In this document: one piece after another, positions 1 through 9,103 of the stretch
How the letters are laid out: every line of letters begins with the position of its first letter
Numbering within the stretch: the stretch's first letter is position 1
From: Clostridiales bacterium 38-18
GTDB taxonomy: Bacteria; Bacillota; Clostridia; Peptostreptococcales; Acidaminobacteraceae
Reading direction: 5' to 3'
DNA: 39,767 bases
NCBI GenBank assembly: GCA_001897605.1
Contig: MKTL01000006.1
Span: forward strand, 1-39,767
The notes under the pieces: model-generated
Database searches by the model: none
Told to the model about the DNA's origin: nothing
The model's input: the letters and a program-made list of their open reading frames with translations, nothing else
Translations under genes and position numbers: made by a program

Positions 1-28
1 CGTTTTTTATTCTATCAGCATCACTTAA

Positions 29-910
29 TCACGTATTCTCAACAATAACATAATCCATCTTCTTACACCCAATTACATCAGCAATCCGATCGCACTTGGC
101 TCTAAACAAGAAGAAGATCTCTTTATCGGTTTGACGATAGAGCGTCTCAAAATTTGCCATGCCTTTACTGATGATGAGATCAGACGCATTAAAAGCCTCC
201 CAAAAGACATCAGAGCAATACGCTCTGATCACGCCTTGTGAATTATGACCCGTATCTATAATGCGATGGACCAGATGCTGTAGACCTGCTGCCTCAGCAT
301 CGAATAACGTAGCATCGTTGACAATAGGACCGCCCTTGACCACAAGTGTAAGCTTCTCATTATTGATCTGCTCTAATAAAAAACGGTCGAAAAACACCTC
401 GCCAGCGTTATCTAGGATGTACATGATTTTCTTACTTTCAGAAATTTTCTTTAATAAAGACTTAGTGCTTACGCCATGAAGCTCAGCGGCCATACTCTTC
501 TTAACAGAAGTCAGCACCGTATCATAGTTGACGTCGATTCCAGCGGAATAATCGATGATATTTCCTGCAATAGCAAGTCGGCACGCAGTATCAAAATCAT
601 CAGCTTCTCGTTCAACAGAGGAAGACTTAATCCATCCCTCTGATTCAATCTGCTCAACTATTTTTCTTGAAATCTCATTTGAATAGATTTTAAGTTGCTC
701 ATATGGATCTGAAATCCCGGTGATGCTCTTCGCTTCAGTCTGCATCAGATAACTGATGGCAGGCGAGCTGGTCTTATAATCGGCTTCACTTAAAACACGA
801 AGGCAAGCACGCAGGATTTTTTCGTTTGTTTCATAGGGACCACCAAATTCTTCAGCAATTTTTACAGCTTGCTTTGCCATGCAAGCGACACAATCGAATG
901 TTGTTTCCAA
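29..910 (-). CDS. DUF89/ARMT1-like metal-dependent phosphatase-family protein
   Basis: The protein is about 293 aa. Its N-terminus carries the cysteine pair FDCVACMAKQA and its middle carries the family-type strings YILDNAGEVFFDRFLL and VKGGPIVNDATL. These match the DUF89 (damage-control phosphatase, ARMT1-like) fold, whose members are metal-dependent phosphatases acting on damaged or surplus phosphometabolites; the substrate here is unknown. An ATG at 931 opens the frame but has no ribosome binding site in front of it. A GGAGG lies seven bases upstream of an in-frame TTG at 908-910, giving an N-terminus (LETTFDCVAC) that looks like other members, so I prefer the TTG. It is monocistronic and divergent from the helicase gene. 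Family assignment is fairly sure; function is inference. Confidence 0.8.
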   Translation of the reverse strand: METTFDCVACMAKQAVKIAEEFGGPYETNEKILRACLRVLSEADYKTSSPAISYLMQTEAKSITGISDPYEQLKIYSNEISRKIVEQIESEGWIKSSSVEREADDFDTACRLAIAGNIIDYSAGIDVNYDTVLTSVKKSMAAELHGVSTKSLLKKISESKKIMYILDNAGEVFFDRFLLEQINNEKLTLVVKGGPIVNDATLFDAEAAGLQHLVHRIIDTGHNSQGVIRAYCSDVFWEAFNASDLIISKGMANFETLYRQTDKEIFFLFRAKCDRIADVIGCKKMDYVIVENT

Positions 911-982
911 AAGTTGACCTCCATAGTGCATGTCATTTTCGGTTTAGGGTATGTATGGTTCATAAAAAAGTGCAAAAAAAAA

Positions 983-1012
983 TTGACCAAAACCATTTTA
1001 TCATGATAAAAT
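983..1012 (+). promoter_or_regulatory. Candidate sigma-A promoter with a perfect palindrome in the spacer, upstream of the HelD gene
   Basis: TTGACC (983-988) and TAAAAT (1007-1012) are separated by 18 bp. A perfect 20-bp palindrome, CATTTTATCATGATAAAATG (994-1013), fills the spacer and the -10, where a bound dimer would block RNA polymerase. It lies in the 209-bp gap between the divergent DUF89 and helicase genes, so it could control either. No promoter activity is proven. Confidence 0.45.
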
Positions 1013-1119
1013 GATATGTCAACGCTTGGAATTTCAACGTTTGTATTAATATCCAATTTTATTATATCATACCGTTGAATTTAAGTCAATACCTTCAGAC
1101 AGTTTTTTAGGAGGCAACA

Positions 1120-3291
1120 ATGAATAAGAACTCAGAAACTTATCAATTAGAAAATCAATATTTAACACGTGTCTTAGATGAAGTTGAGCGTCAATACGAC
1201 GAGGCGATGAAGCTTAAAGAACGTTTTAAAGAGATTGATTTGGAAACCAGAAGAGAACTGTGGGACTCTGTCGGGTCAGTTTCTATTGAAAATGGGCTTG
1301 ATCAAATCACCGAGTTTATGAGTCAGATTCAGACCCTTAATACCAATGCCAACCGACAAGCAGTGACACAAAGATGGCTCGATCAGCATGATGCGATGAA
1401 AGCTAGACCATATTTTGCACGCTTTGATTTTAAAGAGAAAGGCTATTCTCTTGAAAAATGCTACATTGGTCTTTTCAATCTTATCGATGCGGATTCAGAT
1501 TTCCTCATCTACGATTGGCGTGCTCCCATAGCAAGCCTCTATTATGACTTCGAGCTGGGTGATGCACAGTATCTATGCCCTGATGGTTGGGTAAATGGTG
1601 AAATACAGCTTAAAAGACAGTATAAAATCGATTCAGGAAAGCTCAATTATTTTTTTGACAGTTCTATTAATATAGAAGATGATCTATTACAGGAAGCGCT
1701 CAGTCAAAACACCAACGACAAAATGAAGGTCATCGTTACCTCTATTCAAAGAGAGCAAAACAGGATTATTAGAGATGAGGAATACAGACACTTGATCGTT
1801 CAAGGCGCTGCAGGAAGCGGCAAGACTTCAGTAGCACTGCACCGAATCGCGTATCTATTATATAAATACAGAGACCGCGTCAAGTCAGATCAGATCGTTA
1901 TTTTCTCACCTAACTCACAGTTTGGGGACTACATTTCTGCAGTATTACCTGAGCTTGGTGAAGACAATGTCAAGCAGATGACCTACGCCACACTGCTCGA
2001 GGACACCCTTAAGAGTGGCAAGGGGAAGGAAGCCTACAAGCACAGTCTAAAGGTGCTTTACGAGGGTTCTGTCGATCCACTTCGCAACCAAAGCTTGGCA
2101 CTTAAGACGTCAGATGAATTTTTAGCTGCACTGGAAAGTTATGTGAACCGAATTAGCACTGAGGCAATAAAATTCAAAACGATTAAGTTCGCTGGACAAA
2201 CCGTTATTACAGAAGCTGAGATGCGCGCGTTTTTTGATGAAAGACATTATGGCCAGCCGATACTCAAGCGCCTAAAAGGGGTGAGAGGCAGAATTGATTT
2301 CCTTCTTGAGCCGTTTTTAGAAAAGCGATCACAACAGTTAAAACAGGAACTGAAGAAAAAATATCCCGATAAGCTTGCGCTCAGTAAAGCAGTCCGTCAG
2401 CAGCTTAATAATGAAAAGAGTAATTTTTATCAGTTCGTTAACCGTATGCTACACTTAAACAGTGAACAGGCGTATTTGACTTTTCTTAAGTCACTGACAA
2501 CCGTTGAAAACTCAAATATGCTCTCATTGACCATCAATCATCACTTTTACTTTTATGAGGATCAAATAGCGCTTTTGTATTTCAAACTGTTGATGGGAGA
2601 GGTCGAGCCAGAGACGGAGATTAAATATCTGGTAGTGGATGAGGCGCAGGATTACAGCACACTACAGGTAAAGCTGTTGCACGTCCTTTACCCAAACGCA
2701 AAAATGACGCTTTTAGGGGATGCCAATCAGTCCATCAATGCGCATCACGGCTACAGAAAGCTGGCGAGCTTTGGTCCAGTTTTAACCGGCGGGAGTCATA
2801 CGGTGATGACGCTTGAGAAGACGTATCGCTCAACCAAGGAAATCACGGATTTTGCAAACGCTTACTTACCTGGTGCGCCACTGGATAATGCCATCGGCAG
2901 ACGGGGAGAAGCACCAAAGGTTTATATAGAAGATTCTTTTGAGGCTATGGTAAGTACGTTGAAATCTAAAGTGACTGCGATTAGCGACAAGCACTATTAT
3001 TCCATCGGCATATTGACCAAAACAGAAGCTGAGGCAGAGCAAATTCATGCATGCTTAAAGTCAGATATTAAAACGCATCACATCACAAGTGATAGCCTTC
3101 TCAATATCAATCAAATCAATGTCCTACCAACGTATCTCGCCAAAGGGCTTGAATTTGATGCAGTGTTCGTCGTGGATTATAACAACCAAATTTCATCAGG
3201 AGAGAAGTCACTTGTGTTATATACAGCCTTCACTCGTGCATTGCATCATCTAGAGGTATTTAGCTATAATAAAAATCTTCAGGCTAAATAA
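1120..3291 (+). CDS. helD: HelD-like superfamily 1 helicase / RNA polymerase-recycling ATPase
   Basis: The protein is 723 aa. Known HelD proteins of Gram-positive bacteria bind RNA polymerase, pry stalled complexes off DNA and recycle the enzyme; some homologues protect against rifampicin. Here a charged N-terminal helical segment (about 1-90) precedes the split UvrD/Rep-like motor. Walker A is GAAGSGKT at 229-236, Walker B is VVDEAQD around 505-511, the 'GDANQSIN' and 'TYRST' helicase motifs follow, and 'TAFTRALH' is near the C-terminus. This order and length match HelD rather than PcrA. The start has TTAGGAGG at good distance. The stop codon overlaps the terminator hairpin of the convergent gene. 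Regulation may involve the palindrome at 994-1013. Confidence 0.88.
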   Translation: MNKNSETYQLENQYLTRVLDEVERQYDEAMKLKERFKEIDLETRRELWDSVGSVSIENGLDQITEFMSQIQTLNTNANRQAVTQRWLDQHDAMKARPYFARFDFKEKGYSLEKCYIGLFNLIDADSDFLIYDWRAPIASLYYDFELGDAQYLCPDGWVNGEIQLKRQYKIDSGKLNYFFDSSINIEDDLLQEALSQNTNDKMKVIVTSIQREQNRIIRDEEYRHLIVQGAAGSGKTSVALHRIAYLLYKYRDRVKSDQIVIFSPNSQFGDYISAVLPELGEDNVKQMTYATLLEDTLKSGKGKEAYKHSLKVLYEGSVDPLRNQSLALKTSDEFLAALESYVNRISTEAIKFKTIKFAGQTVITEAEMRAFFDERHYGQPILKRLKGVRGRIDFLLEPFLEKRSQQLKQELKKKYPDKLALSKAVRQQLNNEKSNFYQFVNRMLHLNSEQAYLTFLKSLTTVENSNMLSLTINHHFYFYEDQIALLYFKLLMGEVEPETEIKYLVVDEAQDYSTLQVKLLHVLYPNAKMTLLGDANQSINAHHGYRKLASFGPVLTGGSHTVMTLEKTYRSTKEITDFANAYLPGAPLDNAIGRRGEAPKVYIEDSFEAMVSTLKSKVTAISDKHYYSIGILTKTEAEAEQIHACLKSDIKTHHITSDSLLNINQINVLPTYLAKGLEFDAVFVVDYNNQISSGEKSLVLYTAFTRALHHLEVFSYNKNLQAK

Positions 3292-3324
3292 AAAACACTG
3301 ATGAAAGCAGGACTTTCACCAGTG
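3288..3324 (-). terminator. Rho-independent terminator of the MupG-like gene
   Basis: The hairpin pairs CACTG-A-TGAAAG with CTTTCA-C-CAGTG around a five-base loop. Read on the minus strand it ends in a run of six T. It lies right after the minus-strand stop and overlaps the last codon of the convergent helicase gene. Confidence 0.75.
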
Positions 3325-3331
3325 AGTATGA

Positions 3332-4384
3332 TTATTCGAGTGGACCAATTTTAATTTTTGAGCCATTTGGAAGGGCTTTAAGAACTTTATGATATTCGGG
3401 AATAATAGTACCGATAACATTGACGCGAGGGTCTGACGGATAGTCTACCCTCGTTATTTGTATTTCTCCTGAATAACGAAGGTAATGAACGTTATCTATA
3501 GTAATGCTGCCTTTAGTTCTTTCAACGCAGTTTCTAGGTTCTATCCTTTCACCCTGTGTGGCGTATTCACGTGATTCTTGAAGGCGCATCAATGTTTTCG
3601 GTGAATCAGGTCGGATGGTATAGATTGGGCTAAAGCGTTTCGCTGTGTGAGCAGTATGCTCATAATCAGAGGGGAGGTAATAATAACCTGACTCAATCGC
3701 CTGTCTAATCCAGTGAACCTGATGATCGCTTATAAAACCGTCGCCGACGATGATCCAATCCAAACCATAGATTTCTGAAAGCTCTGTATAAGCCACGTAA
3801 GGTGGTACTGTCCTATGATGCTCTAAGGTCGGTAAGCCTTCATGAATAGGGCCTCTTAATGATAAATCACCAGCGATAAATGCCATTACAGTTATTCCAG
3901 CTGCTTTAAGATTTGAATTGCGTTCGAAAAACTGCTCTGTATCAAGCCCAGTTTCAGATCGCGGGTAATAGTTGTGAAGTGCATAAACCGTATGTGCATT
4001 TTGGGATAAAGCATCAATCCAGTCTTGATCGACCGTAGAGGCATTGATACAGATGGGCATCTCATGTGCTGCCTTTACCACTGCTTCAAGTGAAAAACCG
4101 TAATCGATTCTTAAAATATCGATCTCGAGCCCCTCTCGAAGCTCTGAAAGGGTATTATAACCGAACTGACCAAGCGTTCTAGGGGATACATCAGCAAGTA
4201 TTTTATAACCAATTGATTTACATGTTCGTAGCATTTCGATACAATTGGCCACATATTCTGAAGAAAATTCTTCTGCGATATGAAGCGAAGTGAAAATCAT
4301 GCTGCCTTCAATAAATTCAGATTTTAGACGAGATTCATTTTCACGCCATGTGGATGGAAATATCGAATAACCAAAATGTTTCAT
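3332..4384 (-). CDS. MupG-like TIM-barrel protein (DUF871 family), probable 6-phospho-N-acetylmuramidase
   Basis: The protein is about 350 aa. It starts MKHFGYSIFPSTW and carries FTSLHIAEE, ILADVSPRTLGQFGYN, LRIDYGF and INASTVDQ, the layout of the DUF871 family: an N-terminal TIM barrel followed by a small C-terminal beta domain, here about residues 245-350. The characterised member, MupG of Staphylococcus aureus, hydrolyses MurNAc-6-phosphate-GlcNAc during cell-wall recycling. GGAGGC sits just before the ATG at 4382-4384; an ATG 12 bases further upstream has no such site. Unlike many homologues it has no PTS, murQ or murR neighbour here, so its substrate could differ. Monocistronic, with a terminator at its end. 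Confidence 0.8.
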   Translation of the reverse strand: MKHFGYSIFPSTWRENESRLKSEFIEGSMIFTSLHIAEEFSSEYVANCIEMLRTCKSIGYKILADVSPRTLGQFGYNTLSELREGLEIDILRIDYGFSLEAVVKAAHEMPICINASTVDQDWIDALSQNAHTVYALHNYYPRSETGLDTEQFFERNSNLKAAGITVMAFIAGDLSLRGPIHEGLPTLEHHRTVPPYVAYTELSEIYGLDWIIVGDGFISDHQVHWIRQAIESGYYYLPSDYEHTAHTAKRFSPIYTIRPDSPKTLMRLQESREYATQGERIEPRNCVERTKGSITIDNVHYLRYSGEIQITRVDYPSDPRVNVIGTIIPEYHKVLKALPNGSKIKIGPLE

Positions 4385-5054
4385 AGAAGCCTCCAAATTA
4401 ATGCTATTTATCAGTTAATCTGTGAATTATTACTTTACAAAGAGCGATTTTATAACACAATAGAATAATATATTACGATAAAATTGACATAAAAGTAATA
4501 AAATATACTTTAATTTTATTATATCTGTAGGTTGCAATTTTGTGAATAGTATAATTTTAATTATTGCTGATCTTATTGTAATCGAATGATTACAGCGAGA
4601 GGATTCTCAAAATCAACTGTAAATTAAAGTATACATATTTCGAAATAGTCATGTATCAAAATGGAGACGATTGCATAAAAATGAATGAATTAATACTATT
4701 TAGTGTAATTAAATGTTTACAAATAAACGATTTGAATAAATAATGGACGACTTGAATTAGATATTTATTATCCTGAATCTATAGTTATACATTTCTGATT
4801 AATGAGTAGAAATTTCCTTCATATCTGAGTCATTTAATGTAATTTATTCCCATTTTTTATTCAATTTATGTTAAAAAAGCGGTTAATAAACACCATTTTC
4901 TTTAAAATTCATAGCTAGGCAAACAAAAAAATATTTAAAATGCATAATTTGGCACAAGAATTGCTTTATGTTTAATTGGGTTAGGGGTAACCATATGGTT
5001 GATTTCAGCAGTGCTGATTTCATAAAGCAATCATATCTATTTTAGGAGGGAATT
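4385..5054. other. 670-bp AT-rich intergenic region holding a sigma-54 promoter and possible upstream activator sites
   Basis: No convincing gene is visible. Besides the sigma-54 promoter at 4950-4965 it holds a perfect 12-bp palindrome TATTTCGAAATA (4636-4647) nested inside ATACAT/ATGTAT arms (4631-4636, 4651-4656), and a near-repeat ACGATTTGAAT (4727-4737) / ACGACTTGAAT (4747-4757) spaced by 20 bp. Distant paired sites of this kind are where a sigma-54 enhancer-binding protein would sit, but that role is inferred. Confidence 0.5.
4950..4965 (+). promoter_or_regulatory. Sigma-54 (-24/-12) promoter
   Basis: TGGCAC (4950-4955), five bases, then TTGCT (4961-4965) is a full match to the sigma-54 consensus TGGCACRNNNNTTGCW, with GG and GC at the required spacing. 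Transcription would start near 4975, leaving a leader of about 80 bases before the fatty acid transporter gene at 5055. Sigma-54 promoters need an AAA+ activator; none is encoded in this window. Confidence 0.82.
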
Positions 5055-6410
5055 ATGTTTAAAAAAGTAACGAGAGCTTGTGTTAAGCTCGTGCAGAATT
5101 ACCTGCCAGATCCATTTCTCTTTGCAGTAATCTTAACGCTTATTGTATTTGTAGCAGGGATGATTACAACTGCTGCAGGTCCACTTGAGATGGTTAAAAG
5201 CTGGGCAGGCGGATTTTGGGGATTATTGTCTTTCTCTATGCAAATGGCGTTGGTACTTGTAACAGGTCATACATTAGCAAGTACGCCAATCGTTAAGAAG
5301 TTACTTGAAAAGTTAGCAAAGCCTTGTAAAACCCCTTTACAAGCCATCGTAGCGGTTACATTTGTTTCAACCATCGCGTGCTGGATTAACTGGGGCTTTG
5401 GCTTAGTTGTTGGCGCATTATATGCGAAGCAATTGGCTAAAACGGTTAAGGGCGTTGACTACCGATTGTTAATCGCATCAGCCTATTCTGGCTTTTTGGT
5501 TTGGCATGCAGGTATTTCAGGCTCTATTCCTTTACAAATGGCGTCAGGTGGAGAAGCACTTTCAAAGGCGACTGCAGGTGCTGTCGTTGATCCAGTAAGT
5601 ACTTCACAAACCATTTTTTCAAGCTGGAATCTGATTATCGTAGCAGTTATACTATTTACCTTACCACTTGTAAATAGGGCGATGCATCCTAACAAGGAGG
5701 ATGTCATAGTGGTAGACCCTAAATTACTTGAAGATGAAGAAGTCAAAGGCGAAGCAATCAAGCATGGCAATACTTTTGCAGACAAGCTTGAAAATAGTAT
5801 GGTCTTCTCAATGCTAATTGGTATTATGGGTTTAGTATATATCGTTTACTACTTCTACACTGAAGGATTTGAGCTTAATCTCAATATCGTTAACTTTATT
5901 TTCTTATTCTTAGGTATCATGCTACACAAAACACCTAGAAAGTTCTTAGATGCTGTAACTGCAGCTGCTAAAGGGACTGCGGGTATTATTCTTCAGTTTC
6001 CATTTTATGCAGGTATCATGGGGATGATGACCGGTGTCAGTGCTGCATCTGGAACTTCACTTGCTGGTGTTATTTCGCAAGCATTTGTAAATATATCAAA
6101 TCAAACTACTTTCCCAGTATTCACTTTCTTGAGCGCAGGGATTGTTAATTTCTTCGTACCTTCAGGTGGTGGTCAGTGGGCAGTACAAGGTCCTATTATG
6201 ATGCCTGCAAGTGTTGAGCTTGGCGTTAGTACAGCTAAAACTGCAATGGCAATCGCTTGGGGCGATGCTTGGACAAACATGATTCAACCATTCTGGGCTT
6301 TACCAGCACTTGGTATAGCCAATCTTGGTGCGAGAGATATTATGGGCTTTTGTTTAATCGATTTAATTTACGCAGGGGTCATCATTGCACTCGGTTTAAT
6401 TATTTTCTAG
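5055..6410 (+). CDS. atoE: AtoE-family short-chain fatty acid transporter
   Basis: The protein is 451 aa and highly hydrophobic, with roughly ten or more membrane segments. It begins MFKKVTRACVKLVQNYLPDPF and carries WINWGFGLVVGALYAKQ, VWHAGISGSIPL and NFFVPSGGGQWAVQGP, signatures of the AtoE/TIGR00366 family that imports short-chain fatty acids such as butyrate or acetoacetate. AGGAGGG lies six bases before the ATG. The gene stands alone between its sigma-54 promoter and a strong terminator; no CoA-transferase or thiolase genes lie beside it. Sigma-54 control suggests induction by a substrate-sensing activator encoded elsewhere. Exact substrate unknown. Confidence 0.88.
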   Translation: MFKKVTRACVKLVQNYLPDPFLFAVILTLIVFVAGMITTAAGPLEMVKSWAGGFWGLLSFSMQMALVLVTGHTLASTPIVKKLLEKLAKPCKTPLQAIVAVTFVSTIACWINWGFGLVVGALYAKQLAKTVKGVDYRLLIASAYSGFLVWHAGISGSIPLQMASGGEALSKATAGAVVDPVSTSQTIFSSWNLIIVAVILFTLPLVNRAMHPNKEDVIVVDPKLLEDEEVKGEAIKHGNTFADKLENSMVFSMLIGIMGLVYIVYYFYTEGFELNLNIVNFIFLFLGIMLHKTPRKFLDAVTAAAKGTAGIILQFPFYAGIMGMMTGVSAASGTSLAGVISQAFVNISNQTTFPVFTFLSAGIVNFFVPSGGGQWAVQGPIMMPASVELGVSTAKTAMAIAWGDAWTNMIQPFWALPALGIANLGARDIMGFCLIDLIYAGVIIALGLIIF

Positions 6411-6446
6411 TTTTCAAGTTAACCCATTATATAGTATCCTTATCAG

Positions 6447-6485
6447 AAGCAAAGAGCCTGTGAAATCACGGGCTCTTTGCTTTTT
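6447..6485 (+). terminator. Rho-independent terminator after the fatty acid transporter gene
   Basis: AAGCAAAGAGCC (6447-6458) pairs fully with GGCTCTTTGCTT (6471-6482). The stem extends inward through GTG/CAC to a loop of AAAT, and a run of T follows. Confidence 0.9.
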
Positions 6486-6564
6486 GATGCCATATTGTTG
6501 GCTTTATTATATTTCATAAAGCTACTGATTCAACATCAGTTAATTGTAGTGATTGTTAATGAAA

Positions 6565-8928
6565 TTACTCAGTTCTTAGTGCGACGACAGGATCCTTATT
6601 TGCAGCCATTTTAGCTGGAATAAGACCTGCAATTAAGGTTAAAATCATGCTTCCGATGATGAGTATAACGGCATGCTGAGGTAATAATGTCGCAATGGTA
6701 TCAATGTCAACTAGTTTAGAGATAATTCGGTTAATCGGTAATGACAATAAGAACGAAAGTCCAACGCCGATAACGCCAGCGGTAAAACCAATGATGATGG
6801 TTTCTGCATTAAATACTCGAGAGATATCTTTCTTTCTTGCGCCAACTGCACGCAGGATACCAATTTCCTTAGTTCGCTCTATAACGGAGACATAAGTGAT
6901 AATACTGATCATAATAGTTGAAACTACTAGAGAAATTGCAGCAAAGCCAATAAGAACATAGGTAATGGTATCCAATAACGTTCCTGTCATATCAGTAATA
7001 GTTTCAGCAAGATCTGAATAGAGAACCTGATCTTCAGACGCTAGACTAGAGTTATAGTCTTCAAGATAATTCTTGATCAGCTCTTTACTGTCATAATCTG
7101 TTGGATAAATATTAATCCCAGATGGGGTCGTATCTGCACCAAGCGAAAGAAGCATTAAGGCTTTCGTTTGCTGCTCGTTGAATTCAGTTCCCAAAAGGAC
7201 ATTGTAATCTGTTGTTTCTTGTGCTTTTGCAATTTTACTATTTTGTGAGTCCATCAAAAGCATATTCGTAAGCTCATGTGTGTAGGCGATTCCAGTTGAT
7301 AAAAACCCAGTGTCGTCTTTAGGACGTAGGATGCCAACAATTTTAAGCGGAATTGAAGATTCATCATCGTATAGCTTTTCATAGTCTAGTGGCGTTGCTG
7401 CAGTAAACAGACCATCGGCTTCTGTGTAATACAAATCATTAGGTATTACCTTTAAAATCGATTGACCAATTAATGATTCAAAGCTAAAGGCATTTTCATC
7501 TGGATTTAAACCCAACTGTGAAAAGAAGCTACTATCGATGCGGTTATAGGCATCTACAACGAGTACCACTTCGTTTTCATTTTGAGGCAAACGGCTGCCA
7601 TCGCCTAAAAGGTCGTAAAGTGAAAGTATGAAGTCCTCGCTTTCGGGTAACTCCTGCCAATAGCCAGTATTGCCATTTAGCGTTGCCATAGTGGAGGTTT
7701 TTCCTGAGGTCTCAAATTTCACAACTGCATCATCAGCTTTTGCTAATACATTGCTCGATATCGCATAAGTGTAGTTGATGGCATTGACTGCATCAGGAAG
7801 CTCTGTTTTAAGACCCTCGACGTAGGAAACGTAGTCGCTTGTAATCCTGTTTTCATGTAAGGTCGTGTTTTTTTCGCGATCATAGACATAGACTTCATTT
7901 GTATCTGGGTACTCTGTATACTGATTTTGATCAGAAGAGTTGTTATTAAACCCAGGTCTTTCTGTAAAATCAACGCGCTGGGTGCCAGAGGTTACTGTGA
8001 TTGGAAAGCCTGATAAGGTATCTGACTGCATCGAATCTATATAGGATGAAAGACCAGATGAGAGCGCTAGTACAAGTGCAACACCAATGATGCCGATACT
8101 GCCAGCAAATGAGGTGATAATCGTTCTTCCGCGCTTGGTTAAAAGATTTTTTAGCGAAAGTGAGAGTGCAGTGAAAAGTGACATGGACGTTTTTTTGTAA
8201 GCACTTTTTTTGTTTTCACTTATTATTTCGATAGGCGCTTCATTAGAGGTTATCGGTTTTGAATCATCAAGTAACGCACCGTCCAGAAGCTTGATTACCC
8301 GATCAGAATACTCATCAGCGAGTTCTGCATTATGAGTTACCATAATTACAAGCTTTTCTTTAGCTATTTCCTTTAGAATATCCATAATTTGAACACTGGT
8401 ATGACTATCAAGTGCACCAGTTGGCTCATCAGCTAAAATAATGTCAGGATTATTAACGAGGGCTCTTGCAATAGCAACCCTTTGCATCTGACCACCAGAA
8501 AGCTGGTTTGGTTTTTTGTGTAGCTGATCACCTAATCCCACATCTTGAAGTGCCTTAGTTGCACGTTTCTTTCTTTCAGCTTTCGATACACCTGATAAGG
8601 TCATTGCAATTTCGACGTTTTGTAGAACACTTTGGTGACCAATTAGGTTGTAGCTTTGAAAAACAAATCCGATAGACTTATTTCTGTAGGCATCCCAATC
8701 GCTTTGCTTAAATAATTTGGTTGATATGCCGTTGATAATAAGATCGCCTTGATCGTATTGATCAAGTCCTCCGACAAGATTTAATAAAGTTGTTTTACCA
8801 CATCCTGATGGTCCAAGTATTGCGACAAATTCTTGTGCCCTAAAACCAATGGATAAGTCCTTTAATGCCACTACGGTTTCACCGCTTTTATAAGTTTTTC
8901 TTATATGCTTGAGTTGAAGTTTAATCAT
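6565..8928 (-). CDS. MacB-like ABC exporter, fused ATP-binding and FtsX-type permease protein
   Basis: The protein is 787 aa. Residues 1 to about 225 form an ABC ATPase with Walker A GPSGCGKT (39-46), signature LSGGQ and Walker B ILADEPTGALD. After a linker comes one membrane segment (about 266-290), a roughly 350-residue extracytoplasmic domain, then three C-terminal membrane segments, the MacB/LolCDE (type VII, FtsX) layout. Such proteins work as dimers and move peptides, antibiotics or lipoproteins by mechanotransmission. AAGGAGG precedes the ATG. The gene is divergent from a two-component system across a 175-bp region with repeated GTTGATA motifs, so it is probably that system's target, as in peptide-antibiotic detoxification modules. 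No separate membrane-fusion protein is present; substrate unknown. Confidence 0.85.
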   Translation of the reverse strand: MIKLQLKHIRKTYKSGETVVALKDLSIGFRAQEFVAILGPSGCGKTTLLNLVGGLDQYDQGDLIINGISTKLFKQSDWDAYRNKSIGFVFQSYNLIGHQSVLQNVEIAMTLSGVSKAERKKRATKALQDVGLGDQLHKKPNQLSGGQMQRVAIARALVNNPDIILADEPTGALDSHTSVQIMDILKEIAKEKLVIMVTHNAELADEYSDRVIKLLDGALLDDSKPITSNEAPIEIISENKKSAYKKTSMSLFTALSLSLKNLLTKRGRTIITSFAGSIGIIGVALVLALSSGLSSYIDSMQSDTLSGFPITVTSGTQRVDFTERPGFNNNSSDQNQYTEYPDTNEVYVYDREKNTTLHENRITSDYVSYVEGLKTELPDAVNAINYTYAISSNVLAKADDAVVKFETSGKTSTMATLNGNTGYWQELPESEDFILSLYDLLGDGSRLPQNENEVVLVVDAYNRIDSSFFSQLGLNPDENAFSFESLIGQSILKVIPNDLYYTEADGLFTAATPLDYEKLYDDESSIPLKIVGILRPKDDTGFLSTGIAYTHELTNMLLMDSQNSKIAKAQETTDYNVLLGTEFNEQQTKALMLLSLGADTTPSGINIYPTDYDSKELIKNYLEDYNSSLASEDQVLYSDLAETITDMTGTLLDTITYVLIGFAAISLVVSTIMISIITYVSVIERTKEIGILRAVGARKKDISRVFNAETIIIGFTAGVIGVGLSFLLSLPINRIISKLVDIDTIATLLPQHAVILIIGSMILTLIAGLIPAKMAANKDPVVALRTE

Positions 8929-8963
8929 GTAGTCCTCCTTAAGTAGTCTCAGTATATAAAGGA

Positions 8964-9016
8964 AATATCAACTCAATATAAACTAATCCTTAAAATTTGT
9001 TGATATTCAGTTGATA
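8964..9016. promoter_or_regulatory. Candidate response-regulator binding repeats between exporter and two-component genes
   Basis: GTTGATA occurs twice in tandem, at 8999-9005 and 9010-9016, an 11-bp period typical of OmpR-family operators. The inverse, AATATCAAC (8964-8972), mirrors GTTGATATT (8999-9007). A TATAAT at 9060-9065 with no good -35 precedes the regulator gene, which fits an activator-dependent promoter. Confidence 0.45.
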
Positions 9017-9103
9017 ATTAAGAATTAAAATAGTCATATCCACTTAAATGGACTGGCGTTATAATGTAATAAAGTGTTCCTTTAGGTCTGAAAGGAGTAA
9101 AGT

